A DNA stretch of 59,561 nucleotides, from positions 1 through 59,561 of the forward strand of contig JACQXX010000013.1 of NCBI GenBank assembly GCA_016208495.1, written 5' to 3'. The stretch's first letter is position 1; every line of letters begins with the position of its first letter. The DNA comes from Acidobacteriota bacterium (GTDB taxonomy: Bacteria; Acidobacteriota; Blastocatellia; Chloracidobacteriales; Chloracidobacteriaceae). The notes under the pieces are model-generated. The model did not search any database and was not told the DNA's origin. It worked only from the letters and a program-made list of their open reading frames with translations. Shown in pieces: positions 1 through 8,199 of the stretch. A program made the translations under genes and the position numbers.

Positions 1-198
1 ATAGACAAAACCGGAAAAATAACTTAAATGGCTGGATTTTGATGAGCAAGCCAGGCTTCATTCTGTCACCTTGGTGACCCATCCTGTTTGCACAAAATCT
101 AGGCTTCGCAGGTTAAAACCGAAACCTCGCTGTAGTATTAGTGGTTAGAAATCAATGCTTTCGAAGAAGACCCAACCGCTAACCACTTTCTTCATTCT

Positions 199-849
199 TC
201 ATTCTTTTGCTGTACCGGGGGCTTCTTTCTTCAACGATTTTTGGAAGTATTGACGAAACAGGAAGTCCTGTTTCTCCTGAGTTTTATGACATGCATAACA
301 CTCACCCTGCGTTTCACGACGGATGATGGTTGTACCCTGGCTGTTTAGCTCCAAAAACTCCCAATCCCCGCCATTTGGGTTAAACTTTGGCTCGCGTTTG
401 ACCATGGCCACCAGTAGTTCTGGGCTTTGGCTTTCTTTCGAGAGGAGCTTTTCCCGAACAATTATGGTACCAGGCAGTAACTGGGTACCGGCTTTTAAAG
501 GGGCCAAACCGATGAAGTTGACGTAACCGTGCCCGTAACCTGATTCAGCTTCTTCACCACTGTTGTGTATGTTTCCGTCGGACCCGACGAAGTAGGTATC
601 TCAGCCAGTTCGCCTGGCTTTTGGCACAAAGGTTGGTTCTTCAGTTAGCCGATACCAGTTTTTATAGGTCGCAAAACCAGGTCCTGGCTGAATGGGTACG
701 TCCAAAATGAAAGTTTGCGCCTTTGCTGAAGATGCTGACCTGGATAAATCCAAAGCAACCAATCCAAAGTAGAGTCCAGCCAGTCCGATGACACAAAGCA
801 ACAAAGCAAGTACTCGTACTCTGTTGCCCCCAAATTTGTGTTGCAGCAT
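199..849 (-). CDS. Cytochrome P460-like protein with in-frame TGA (probable selenocysteine), copy A
   Basis: Read through the TGA at 601-603, this gives 216 residues. The N-terminal signal peptide ends near SAKAQ (residue 45). The W-Y-R-L-T-E-E-P-T motif (65-73) is followed by codon 83 (TGA) and a P460-type C-terminal half ending in CYACH at 184-188, a c-type haem site. A GGAGG lies 5 nt before the ATG, with a leader identical to that of the upstream paralogue. Frame is unbroken on both sides of TGA, and an SECIS-like hairpin lies 16 nt downstream. P460 proteins are periplasmic c-haem proteins; members act on hydroxylamine or NO, but this one's substrate is unknown. The alternative is a nonsense mutation, which is unlikely because the paralogue carries TGA at the identical position and both C-terminal halves remain conserved and open. 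The final stop is also TGA. Confidence 0.82.
574..591 (-). promoter_or_regulatory. SECIS-like hairpin downstream of in-frame TGA, copy A
   Basis: On the minus strand a 7-pair stem (TTCGTCG with CGACGGA, one G-T wobble) closes a GGTC loop. Sixteen nt separate the TGA (601-603) from the loop. This fits the published bacterial SECIS pattern: small apical loop with a G in the first two positions, 16-37 nt from UGA. It lies inside the coding frame, as bacterial SECIS elements do. Confidence 0.72.
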
Positions 850-978
850 ACAAACCTCCGACGGACTGGTAAATTTGGTGGTTTCCCAGGTGAAGAATTG
901 AAGTGGTTTTGGTTCTCAGTCCACAAAGTAGACCCCGACACGTTGGCCCGGTTTCTGCGCTCAAAACGGCTCATTTTC

Positions 979-1704
979 TCAATTCTTCATTCTTCCATCT
1001 TCGTCGTGGTTGATCAGTGACCTGGTTCGAGCCAGAAAACTGGTTTTTGACGGATCGGGTGTTCGCTTTTTGAAGGTCTCCAAAAAATACCGACCAAACA
1101 GAAAATCCTTTTGGTGCTGGCTTTTATGGCAATTATAGCATTGGTTATTTGCTTCACGGCGTTGGGCAGGTATTCCCTTCTTATCAAAAACCAGAAAATC
1201 CCAACCGACCACCCCAAATGAATCAAACTCTGGAGCATGTTTCACCATGGCAACTAGAAGCTCGGGATCGGTACTATCTTTGGTGGGGAGTTTCTCCCGA
1301 ACGATTGTGGTTCCTGCCGGTACTGGAACGCCAGCCTTTAACGGCGCAAATCCGATTGGATTGATATACACATGCCCATAACTGGCACCAAAGATCTTTG
1401 CATTTTCCTCATTCATTTCAGGTTGGTTGTCATCACCGATGACAAAGGTCAAATTTCAGCCAGTGGGCATTGCCATTGGGGCATAGGTTGGTTCCTCAGT
1501 CAGCCGAAACCAGCGTTTGTATTCGTTCACTCGTGACTCTGAATGAATGGGTTCATCCAGAAGAAAACTTTGGGCGCTGACGGCTGGTGAAGGTTGGATT
1601 AAGTCCACCACACCGAGCAGAAAACAGGCTCCCAGGAGCCAGAACAAACACACCACCAACCGAACATTCTTTCCAATGACCTTCCACTGGCTGCCTTGTC
1701 GCAT
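979..1704 (-). CDS. Cytochrome P460-like protein with in-frame TGA (probable selenocysteine), copy B
   Basis: Read through the TGA at 1456-1458, this gives 241 residues. It has a signal peptide (cleavage near AVSAQ, residue 45), W-F-R-L-T-E-E-P-T at 65-73, the TGA codon at 83, and CYNCH at 189-193 for covalent haem c. It aligns with copy A without gaps through residue 83 and differs by a longer C-terminal tail. A GGAGG stands 5 nt before the ATG. It starts 9 nt after the stop of the PreT-like gene, so it is probably co-transcribed with it, and copy A follows 129 nt later. After TGA the frame continues N-L-T-F-V, and a perfect 8-bp hairpin begins 10 nt after the TGA. The family is known to bind haem c in the periplasm; selenocysteine insertion is inferred from TGA placement, hairpin and conservation. 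Confidence 0.82.
1427..1445 (-). promoter_or_regulatory. SECIS-like hairpin downstream of in-frame TGA, copy B
   Basis: On the minus strand TTGTCATC pairs perfectly with GATGACAA around a GGT loop. Eighteen nt separate TGA (1456-1458) from the loop. The stem sequence differs from copy A at most positions but pairing and the GGT loop are kept, which suggests selection on structure rather than on sequence alone. Confidence 0.75.
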
Positions 1705-1713
1705 ACAAACCTC

Positions 1714-3093
1714 CTATGCACCGGCAAATTTGACTTTTTCTCCTGATAAAAGTTCGTGGATTCCCTGGGCCGCGTGTTTTCCGGCCTGGGCCGCATCAAC
1801 GGCTTCCCGGCCACCATTGACACAATCACCGCCAGCAAAATATTTCGGGTTGGCGGTTTGTTTTGTTTCTGGATTGACTTTGATTCGACCAAGTTCATCA
1901 AGTTCAATCCCAGGAATTTGACTTAAAAACGTCACCAGTTTTTGCTGTCCGAGGGCCTTTACCACCATATCGGCTTTGATTTCAAACTCAGTTCCGGGGA
2001 TGAACTCAAATTTGCGACGGCCTTTTTCATCTGGTTCCCCAAGCTGAGTCCGGACACACAACACGGCTTTGACGCCCGTTCCATCGTCATTTGCCAGAAT
2101 CTCAACTGGGGCCGTGTGCCAGCGAAATTCAATCGCGTCCTGCTTGGCCAGTTCATATTCGTAGCTATAGGCCGGCATCTCCCGTTCTGAACGGCGATAA
2201 ATCATCAAAACCTCTTCGGCTCCGAGTCGTTTGGCCTGGGTTGCCGCATCCACTGCCGTGTTTCCAGCCCCAATCACCACCACCGTTTTTCCAATTGGGA
2301 CGTGAGCCCACTCGCGGGTTTTAATGCGCTCAATGAAATCAAGCGCTTCATACACTCCCAGCAAGCCTTCGCCTGGAATGCTCAGCTTGATGGTTGAACC
2401 CAATCCAATACCCAAAAAAATTGCTCCATGGCGGCTTTCCAGGTCAGCGATTGAGATATCACGCCCAATTTCGGTATTGACCAGAATCTTGACACCTAAC
2501 CGCTCAATCATCTGGACTTCTTCAAGCGAAACACGCTGGGTCATTTTGTATTCGGCCATGCCATAGGTGTCGAGTCCGCCAGGGAGTGCCCGGCGTTCAT
2601 AGATCGTCACGTCATATCCCAGGCGGGCCAGATATGCGGCACAGGCAATCCCAGCCGGACCAGACCCGATAATTCCCACTGATTTTCCATTTGACTCACC
2701 TGCTTTGAAGAGGTCGCGTCCAATTTTCATGGCTGCATCAGTTGCATATCGCTGCAACCGACCAATCATAATCGGCTGGTGGGCCAGCGCATTTTCGACA
2801 CAGGCCCCGACACAGAGGGCTTCAACCGGGCACACCCGCGCACAAGACGCGCCAATCGGATTAGCGTCAAAAATCGTTCGTGCCGATCCGATCAAATTCC
2901 CGGAAGCGATCTTTTTGATGAATTTCGGCACGTCAATATGGGTCGGACAGGCTCGGGTGCAAGGCGCATCAAAGCAAAACAGACAGCGATTGGATTCCAA
3001 AATCGCTTCGGCGTCCGACAAGGATGGTTCAAGTTCCCGAAAATTGTGTTCGATGGTTTGATGGTCGAGCAATGGGGTTGGGTGAGTGGACAT
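1714..3093 (-). CDS. preT: PreT-like NAD(P)-dependent dihydropyrimidine dehydrogenase subunit
   Basis: 459 residues. An N-terminal Fe-S region carries CLFCFDAPCTRACP and CARVCPVEALCVGAC. A FAD-binding Rossmann motif (GIIGSGPAGIA) and a second dinucleotide motif (VVIGAGNTAVDAA) follow, the order seen in PreT and GltD-like flavoproteins. PreT passes electrons from NADH to PreA, which reduces uracil or thymine; no preA is present in the window. ATG at 3093 is preferred over the GTG at 3099 because GAGGAG lies 8 nt upstream of the ATG. It precedes the two P460 genes by 9 nt. PreT fits the nearby permease and beta-ureidopropionase, but without PreA a general glutamate-synthase-small-subunit-like oxidoreductase cannot be excluded. 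Confidence 0.85.
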   Translation of the reverse strand: MSTHPTPLLDHQTIEHNFRELEPSLSDAEAILESNRCLFCFDAPCTRACPTHIDVPKFIKKIASGNLIGSARTIFDANPIGASCARVCPVEALCVGACVENALAHQPIMIGRLQRYATDAAMKIGRDLFKAGESNGKSVGIIGSGPAGIACAAYLARLGYDVTIYERRALPGGLDTYGMAEYKMTQRVSLEEVQMIERLGVKILVNTEIGRDISIADLESRHGAIFLGIGLGSTIKLSIPGEGLLGVYEALDFIERIKTREWAHVPIGKTVVVIGAGNTAVDAATQAKRLGAEEVLMIYRRSEREMPAYSYEYELAKQDAIEFRWHTAPVEILANDDGTGVKAVLCVRTQLGEPDEKGRRKFEFIPGTEFEIKADMVVKALGQQKLVTFLSQIPGIELDELGRIKVNPETKQTANPKYFAGGDCVNGGREAVDAAQAGKHAAQGIHELLSGEKVKFAGA

Positions 3094-3185
3094 GGACACT
3101 ACTCCTCAATATTTTTCTTTCTGCGGTTTCGGATTGGGAAAGGCGGTCTTCTCAAAAATTAAAGACCCAAGGATGATACAAGGAA

Positions 3186-3986
3186 TTACAGTTGATCAGG
3201 GTCAATTCCCATTTCTCGGAGTCGAGCAGCCAGTAGTTCGAGTCGTTGCAGAGCCTGCTCTTTTTCAATTCGTTCAGCCTCGGCACGCTGGGATTCAGCT
3301 TCGGCACGCTGGGATTCAGCTTCGGCACGCTGGGATTCAGCTTCGGCACGCTGGGATTCAGCTTCAGCCTGTTTTTGGGCTTGTTTACGAAGGATTTCCA
3401 AATCGGCAAATGTCAAGAATGGCTCACCGTCAGGTCGGAATAATCGAAACATATTCTCTCCAGTTTCAAATCGAATCCCCAACCGGGGGCTGACCCAACC
3501 GTTTAATTCAGGAATTAACTCAAATCTTGCTTCTTTCCGGATCCAACCGCTGGCGTCTTCCCGGTCAGGGTCATAGAGGTAATATTCCTCAACGCCGTGC
3601 TCTTCATAAAATAGCTTTTTGCGCTCCATTTCGGAGAGCCGGTTTCCTGGAGAGCGAATTTCAAAAACCACCTGCGGGGCAATTCCGCCTTCTTTCCACT
3701 GCTGGTATGACCCTCGGTCACCTTTAGGCCGCCCAAACACCACCATGGCATCTGGTGCCTGGCGAATATCGCGCTTGCCCTCAACCGGGTACCACAACAA
3801 ATCACCGGCAATAAAGACGTTTGGATCATCAAGATAGAGCAGTTCCAGGTTTTCCTTGATAATCACAATCCAACGGAATTGTTTGGTGTTATCGGCCATT
3901 GGCTTCCCGTCGCATTCTGGATAAAAAATTTCCGGTTTGGCTTCAGTTGGGTTAAGTAATTGGGGTTGTTCGATCACGGCTGCCAT
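3186..3986 (-). CDS. Uma2-family (DUF820) restriction-endonuclease-fold protein
   Basis: 266 residues. A PD-(D/E)xK-type core includes QAPDAMVVFG, PQVVFEIRSP and the K-K-L-F-Y-E-E-H-G-V-E-E-Y-Y segment typical of Uma2 proteins. The C-terminal 60 residues are a charged coiled coil made of four near-identical AEAESQR heptads encoded by 21-nt repeats. GGAGGTG lies 6 nt before the ATG. It sits between the pyrimidine genes but is separated from beta-ureidopropionase by a terminator-like hairpin. Uma2 proteins are abundant in Acidobacteria and Cyanobacteria; their biological role is unclear. Confidence 0.88.
   Translation of the reverse strand: MAAVIEQPQLLNPTEAKPEIFYPECDGKPMADNTKQFRWIVIIKENLELLYLDDPNVFIAGDLLWYPVEGKRDIRQAPDAMVVFGRPKGDRGSYQQWKEGGIAPQVVFEIRSPGNRLSEMERKKLFYEEHGVEEYYLYDPDREDASGWIRKEARFELIPELNGWVSPRLGIRFETGENMFRLFRPDGEPFLTFADLEILRKQAQKQAEAESQRAEAESQRAEAESQRAEAESQRAEAERIEKEQALQRLELLAARLREMGIDPDQL
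3281..3364 (-). repeat. Four 21-nt in-frame tandem repeats in the Uma2 coiled coil
   Basis: Four almost identical 21-nt units encode AEAESQR heptads. Unit length is a multiple of three, so copy-number change would lengthen or shorten the coiled coil without breaking the frame. Confidence 0.9.
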
Positions 3987-4113
3987 AACTCACCTCCGGC
4001 TGCCTTGAAAAATGGCCAGCGTCAATATGATGAAAGAGTTGATTCAAAAAAGAATAGGGAAAACTAAGTATAAATTTCTTAAACAAAATTACAAAGTGAA
4101 TTCCAGAAAACTG

Positions 4114-4149
4114 AGGGCTGAAAAGACCAAGGCTGGTCTTTTCAGCCCT
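4114..4149 (-). terminator. Terminator-like hairpin after beta-ureidopropionase
   Basis: A perfect 16-bp stem (AGGGCTGAAAAGACCA and its complement) encloses a 4-nt loop just past the end of the minus-strand beta-ureidopropionase gene. It is followed on that strand by CAGTTTTC. The weak T-run leaves open that it is one of the dispersed GGCTGA-word repeats. Confidence 0.55.
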
Positions 4150-4156
4150 GGTTTTC

Positions 4157-5029
4157 TCAGCCCTGCACGATAGCCCCATACGAATCAGGCCGCCGGTCGC
4201 GGAAAAACTGCCACGTATTGCGGACCTGACGGATCATATCCAGATCGAGATCAGCCACGACCAGAGCATCCTGGTCTCGTGGTCCAGTCGCCAGAAACTG
4301 CCCGCGCGGGTCGCAGAAATAACTCTGGCCATAAAATTCGCCGATGTTCCACGGGGCTTCGGTTCCAACGCGGTTGATGGCACCGATGAAATACCCATTG
4401 GCCACCGCATGGGCGGGTTGTTCGAGTTTCCACAAGTATTCTGACAGCCCGGCCACAGTTGCCGATGGATTAAAGACGATCTCGGCGCCGTTCAAACCAA
4501 GGATGCGGGCCCCCTCGGGGAAATGCCGGTCATAACAAATATAGACCCCAATCCGGGCAAAAGCAGTTTCAAACGTCGGGTAGCCCATGTTTCCAGGTCG
4601 AAAGTAGAACTTTTCCCAGAAACCTGGTGCGACGTGCGGAATATGATTTTTGCGATATTTGCCAAGGTATTTTCCGTCGGCATCAATCACCGCCGCGGTG
4701 TTGTAGTAAATCCCGGTGATTTCCTCTTCATAAATCGGCACCACCAGGACCATCCCGTGTTGTTTGGCGACATCCTGCATCAGGCGCACGGTTGGGCCAT
4801 CCGGGATTTTCTCAACCGCTTCGTACCAGCGGGTCTGTTGTTCGGCACAAAAGTAGGGAGTGGTAAATACTTCCTGAAAACACAGAATCTTAACGCCCTG
4901 TTTGGCGGCGTCTTCGACCAGTGCCAGGTTCTTTTCGATGTTTAACCGCTTGATTTCCTCAATCGGTGCCTCGGTTGAACCGGCATTGGTCGTCTGAATG
5001 AGACCACATTTGATGATGCGGGATGACAT
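4157..5029 (-). CDS. Beta-ureidopropionase / N-carbamoyl-amino-acid amidohydrolase (nitrilase superfamily)
   Basis: 290 residues. The nitrilase triad is visible as E53 (CFQEVF), K127 (YRKNHIPH) and C165 (YICYDRHFPEGAR). The family hydrolyses N-carbamoyl-beta-alanine to beta-alanine, CO2 and ammonia, the third step of reductive pyrimidine degradation; N-carbamoylputrescine amidase is the main alternative. The start at 5029 is chosen because AAGGAG stands 11 nt upstream and the ATG lies 4 nt after the stop of the NCS1 permease; longer starts would overlap the permease. The permease and PreT-like gene nearby support the pyrimidine assignment. A dihydropyrimidinase is not present in the window. 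Confidence 0.88.
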   Translation of the reverse strand: MSSRIIKCGLIQTTNAGSTEAPIEEIKRLNIEKNLALVEDAAKQGVKILCFQEVFTTPYFCAEQQTRWYEAVEKIPDGPTVRLMQDVAKQHGMVLVVPIYEEEITGIYYNTAAVIDADGKYLGKYRKNHIPHVAPGFWEKFYFRPGNMGYPTFETAFARIGVYICYDRHFPEGARILGLNGAEIVFNPSATVAGLSEYLWKLEQPAHAVANGYFIGAINRVGTEAPWNIGEFYGQSYFCDPRGQFLATGPRDQDALVVADLDLDMIRQVRNTWQFFRDRRPDSYGAIVQG

Positions 5030-5033
5030 AGAT

Positions 5034-6530
5034 TTAGGACTCCTTGATGAGACTTGGGTGATTTCGCATGAAGATAAAATAAAGCACAAATCCAATCGCA
5101 AACGTGACAAACCAGGCATAGGTGTAGAGCGTGTCCAGCATACCAGGGTTCGCTACCTGGCCCCCCGGTGTGGCGGCAGCGCGCAAAAATCCAGGAACAA
5201 CCGGTATCACTGCAACCACAAAACTGATTAACGCATACCAGTTAAACCCCCCGGTGTAGCTGTACCGCCCCTTCTCGTTAAACAACTCAGCCAGTGACAG
5301 CCGCTGACGCCGGAGCACCCAGTAATCACAAATCATAATACCGGCAATGGCCCCCATCAGACCAGAATACCCGATCAACCATGTGAAAATATATGCCCCC
5401 ATTGATCCAAGCAATTTCCAGGGCATCATCATCACACCCATCACGGCTGTAATGATTCCGCCCATCACATAGGAAATCCGCTTTGGATTCAGGTTTGAAA
5501 AATCATTGGATGGGGAAACCACATTGGCCGCCATATTGGTCGTTAACTGGGCTGCAAAAATGATAATTGTGGCAAACAAAATGACCCACAGGCTGTTAAA
5601 TCGTGAGACCAGTTCGACCGGATCGGGAATTGGTTTTCCAAAGATCAAAAGTGTGGCGCTGGTGACGGTGACGCCGATGAAGGCAAACGCGGTCATCGTC
5701 AACGGGAGTCCCAACGCCTGCCCCATCATTTGGGACCGCTGGGATTTGGCATAGCGCGTGAAATCGGGAATATTCAAACTCAGCGTGGCCCAGTATCCAA
5801 CCGAAGCTGTCAACGCACCTGGAAAAATTGTCCAAAACGCATTCTGTTGTTTTTGAAGCGCGCTTGATTCCTCCAAAACTCTGCCCAATCCCCCTGCCCG
5901 TGATGAAGCCCACCACAGCAGCACGGCGCCACCAAAAAGCAACAGTGGTGCCGACCAGGTTTCAAGGTATTTGATCCCTTCAATACCTTTTAAAATGATA
6001 AAGACCTCAATACCCCAGAACAGGAAAAAAGCAATCCAGGTGTGGAATGCGACCCCGAGTACTCCACTTCCTCCAAAAAGCTGTCCCCAACTGCCGGACA
6101 TGGCTGAAAAAAGTGAATCCAGCGCCGCTCCCCCAATCCAGGTCTGAATTCCAAACCAGCCACAAGCCACAATCGCACGTGCCATGGCCGCTACGTTGGC
6201 GCCTTTGGTGCCAAATGACGCCCGACACAAAACCGGAAACGAAATTCCGTACTTGGTGCCGGCATGGGCATTTAACACCATTGGAATCAACACGATGGTA
6301 TTCCCAAGCAAAATGGTGATCATTGCCTGCCACCAGTTCATCCCGGCTTCGATAAATCCACCCGCCAGCGTGTAGGTGGTAATCACCACGCTCATGCCAA
6401 TCCACAAGGCGGCAATATTCCAGGTTGACCAGGTTCGCTCTTTGATCGTGGTTGGGGCCAGGTCCGGATTCCAGAGCGAACTGGCGGAAACGTCCGTGGT
6501 GAGTTCTTCAAAATCGTGATGGTGGGGCAT
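5034..6530 (-). CDS. NCS1-family cytosine/uracil/allantoin-type permease
   Basis: 498 residues with about 12 hydrophobic segments. NCS1 hallmarks include the N-terminal NPDLAPT...RTWSTWNIAALWIG region, RASFGTKGANVAAMARA and NIPDFTRYAKS. It imports nucleobases or related compounds across the inner membrane. An earlier in-frame start at 6641 would translate an intergenic octamer array as HLVT repeats; ATG 6530 begins the conserved region and is preferred. It is first in a minus-strand operon with beta-ureidopropionase, so uracil or a similar pyrimidine is the likely substrate. Confidence 0.9.
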   Translation of the reverse strand: MPHHHDFEELTTDVSASSLWNPDLAPTTIKERTWSTWNIAALWIGMSVVITTYTLAGGFIEAGMNWWQAMITILLGNTIVLIPMVLNAHAGTKYGISFPVLCRASFGTKGANVAAMARAIVACGWFGIQTWIGGAALDSLFSAMSGSWGQLFGGSGVLGVAFHTWIAFFLFWGIEVFIILKGIEGIKYLETWSAPLLLFGGAVLLWWASSRAGGLGRVLEESSALQKQQNAFWTIFPGALTASVGYWATLSLNIPDFTRYAKSQRSQMMGQALGLPLTMTAFAFIGVTVTSATLLIFGKPIPDPVELVSRFNSLWVILFATIIIFAAQLTTNMAANVVSPSNDFSNLNPKRISYVMGGIITAVMGVMMMPWKLLGSMGAYIFTWLIGYSGLMGAIAGIMICDYWVLRRQRLSLAELFNEKGRYSYTGGFNWYALISFVVAVIPVVPGFLRAAATPGGQVANPGMLDTLYTYAWFVTFAIGFVLYFIFMRNHPSLIKES

Positions 6531-6540
6531 AGAGAAAACC

Positions 6541-6593
6541 TGACAAGGTGACAAGGTGACAAGGTGACCAGATGACCAGGTGACCAGGTGACG
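6541..6593. repeat. Octamer tandem array (AAGGTGAC type)
   Basis: About six tandem, partly degenerate 8-nt units lie just upstream of the NCS1 start. The same family, in opposite orientation, reappears at 43331-43417. Confidence 0.9.
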
Positions 6594-6659
6594 GAAGGGC
6601 GCTGTTGCTTTGAACTGCGCCCCCTTACTGAAAACTTGCAATCCTGACGGCTTGACTGC

Positions 6660-7682
6660 TTATTGGCCGACGATTTCGTTGGGATGAAACCCGGCCCGGC
6701 GGGCTTCTTCCTGGAGTGCAAACCAGTCGGCATCAATTTGATTGAGTTGTTCTTGATAACTTTGCAGACGCTGGGTCAGGATTTCCTGCTCGCTCGGCCC
6801 CTGTTGAATGATATACCAGCCCGTTGGGCGGTTTGGGTCCGGCGTGGTTTTTGATTGGGGATAAGACGCTCCCCATTCGCCCCGTTGATACCGAGACAGG
6901 CGCTCCTGGGTTTGAGCCATTTGGGTTCTGAGCGATTGCGCTCGCTGGGTTAAGGCCCGGGCACGTTGCTTGAACATCAATTTTTGAAAAGCTTTTTCCT
7001 GTTCTTCCGACCGTGGTCCCGATGAAGGATACCCACCATATCCGTCAGAGTTCATTCCCGGCCCCATTGGAGGATACCCATACATCCCTGGTGGCATTCC
7101 GGGTCCCATCGGAGGATAGCCATACATTCCCGGCGGCATTCCCCCAGGAGGCATGCCAGGTGGCATCCCTGGTGGCATTTCAGGCCCACCAGCCATTCGG
7201 GGATCCATCGGATTTGGCGGTTTGGGTTTTTCAGTCGAATGCTCTTTGGCTCCGCTTGGAAAATCATCATTCGTCAGGACAGTTCTCTGAGGCCGTGAAT
7301 TGACTGAATAGGCAATAATTTCTTTGGGTTGGTCAGCAAGCACTTTCACCACGTCGGCAAACCCAGCAAATCCCGCGTGGTTGAGTGCCGTAAACCCTTC
7401 TGAATCAGTCAGGGTTTTATCAGCGCCCCGAGCCAGTAACAATTTGACCATTTCAAGATTTCCAGCCGCCGCCGCCAGCATCAGCGCCGTTTGCCCTTGC
7501 CCATTTTTGGCATTGACGTTTGTGCCCCGTTTGATGAGCGCTTCAAGTTCGGAAAGATTGCGATTCGCCACAAGTTGAAAAATATCTTTTTGGCCCACCG
7601 TCGTTTTCGCCCCCTGCTTTTGTGCCAGCACCGGCATAACACAGAGACAAAACGCCAGGAGGGTGGCAATTTTCAAAAACAT
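6660..7682 (-). CDS. Secreted ankyrin-repeat protein with Pro/Gly/Met-rich linker
   Basis: 340 residues. A signal peptide (MFLKIATLLAFCL, ending VLAQ) is followed by two to three ankyrin repeats (about residues 35-120; GQTALMLAAAAGNLEMVKLL is typical). Next comes a low-complexity linker of MPPGMPPG and YGYPPMGPG repeats (about 165-215) and a Gln/Arg-rich, coiled-coil-like C-terminal domain. ATG 7682 is chosen over 7703 because the signal peptide begins there and GGGGG lies 5 nt upstream. It probably mediates protein-protein contact in the periplasm or outside the cell; no enzymatic motif is visible. Confidence 0.82.
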   Translation of the reverse strand: MFLKIATLLAFCLCVMPVLAQKQGAKTTVGQKDIFQLVANRNLSELEALIKRGTNVNAKNGQGQTALMLAAAAGNLEMVKLLLARGADKTLTDSEGFTALNHAGFAGFADVVKVLADQPKEIIAYSVNSRPQRTVLTNDDFPSGAKEHSTEKPKPPNPMDPRMAGGPEMPPGMPPGMPPGGMPPGMYGYPPMGPGMPPGMYGYPPMGPGMNSDGYGGYPSSGPRSEEQEKAFQKLMFKQRARALTQRAQSLRTQMAQTQERLSRYQRGEWGASYPQSKTTPDPNRPTGWYIIQQGPSEQEILTQRLQSYQEQLNQIDADWFALQEEARRAGFHPNEIVGQ

Positions 7683-7812
7683 ACAACCCCCATCTCCAGG
7701 CACCAGGCACCTGGATGCATCAAATAGTTTGGAGTATTTCGGGGAACATCCGAAGTGAAGTCTTGTGGCTGGTACTTTTTACACTAAAAGGAAGGCTGGG
7801 AAAAAGAAAAAA

Positions 7813-7963
7813 ATAGCAAAATGGTGAAATAGTAGGGTAGTGAAGTAGCGAAATAGTGAAGTAGCGAGATAGCGAGATAGCGAGATAGTGAAGTAGCGAA
7901 GTAGTGAAGTAGCGAAATAGTGAGATAGTGAAGTAGCGAGATAGCGAGATAGCGAAGTAGTGA
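7813..7963. repeat. Octamer tandem array (TAGCGAAG / TAGTGAAG type)
   Basis: Roughly eighteen imperfect 8-nt units with alternating GAAGTAGC, GAGATAGC and GAAATAGT variants. The 7683-8199 intergenic stretch holds this array, a second array at 8127-8194 in the opposite sense and no convincing gene; an open frame across it (7784-8008) encodes only LLHYFATS-type repeats. Confidence 0.92.
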
Positions 7964-8126
7964 GGAGTTACTCAAGAGTGAGGCAGGAAATTGTTCAAGG
8001 TTGAACAATAATTTATCTCTTTTTTTTCCAAAGATTTACAGGGAACAGATTGCATACCTGCCCGGCTCAATTCGAGCAGTGTTATTGATTCTCATTGCCT
8101 TTGGATTGACTCCCCATTTGTGAGCC

Positions 8127-8194
8127 CTATTTCGCGACTTCACTATCTCACGACTTCGCTATCTCGCTATCTCGCTATCTCGCTATCTCGCTAT
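8127..8194. repeat. Octamer tandem array (TATCTCGC type), inverted relative to 7813-7963
   Basis: About eight units of TATCTCGC/ACTTCGC, the complement of the array 200 nt to the left, placed against the 3' end of the DMT transporter. Together the two arrays could pair as a long imperfect stem. Confidence 0.9.
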
Positions 8195-8199
8195 TAAAG

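Noticed and set aside
199-1704. Treating each P460 half as a separate gene
   Set aside because: The halves share one frame, the downstream halves start only at TTG codons without ribosome sites, and the haem motif needs the exported N-terminal half.
7784-8008. 74-codon minus-strand frame
   Set aside because: It translates the octamer array (LLHYFATS repeats) and has no ribosome site or domain.
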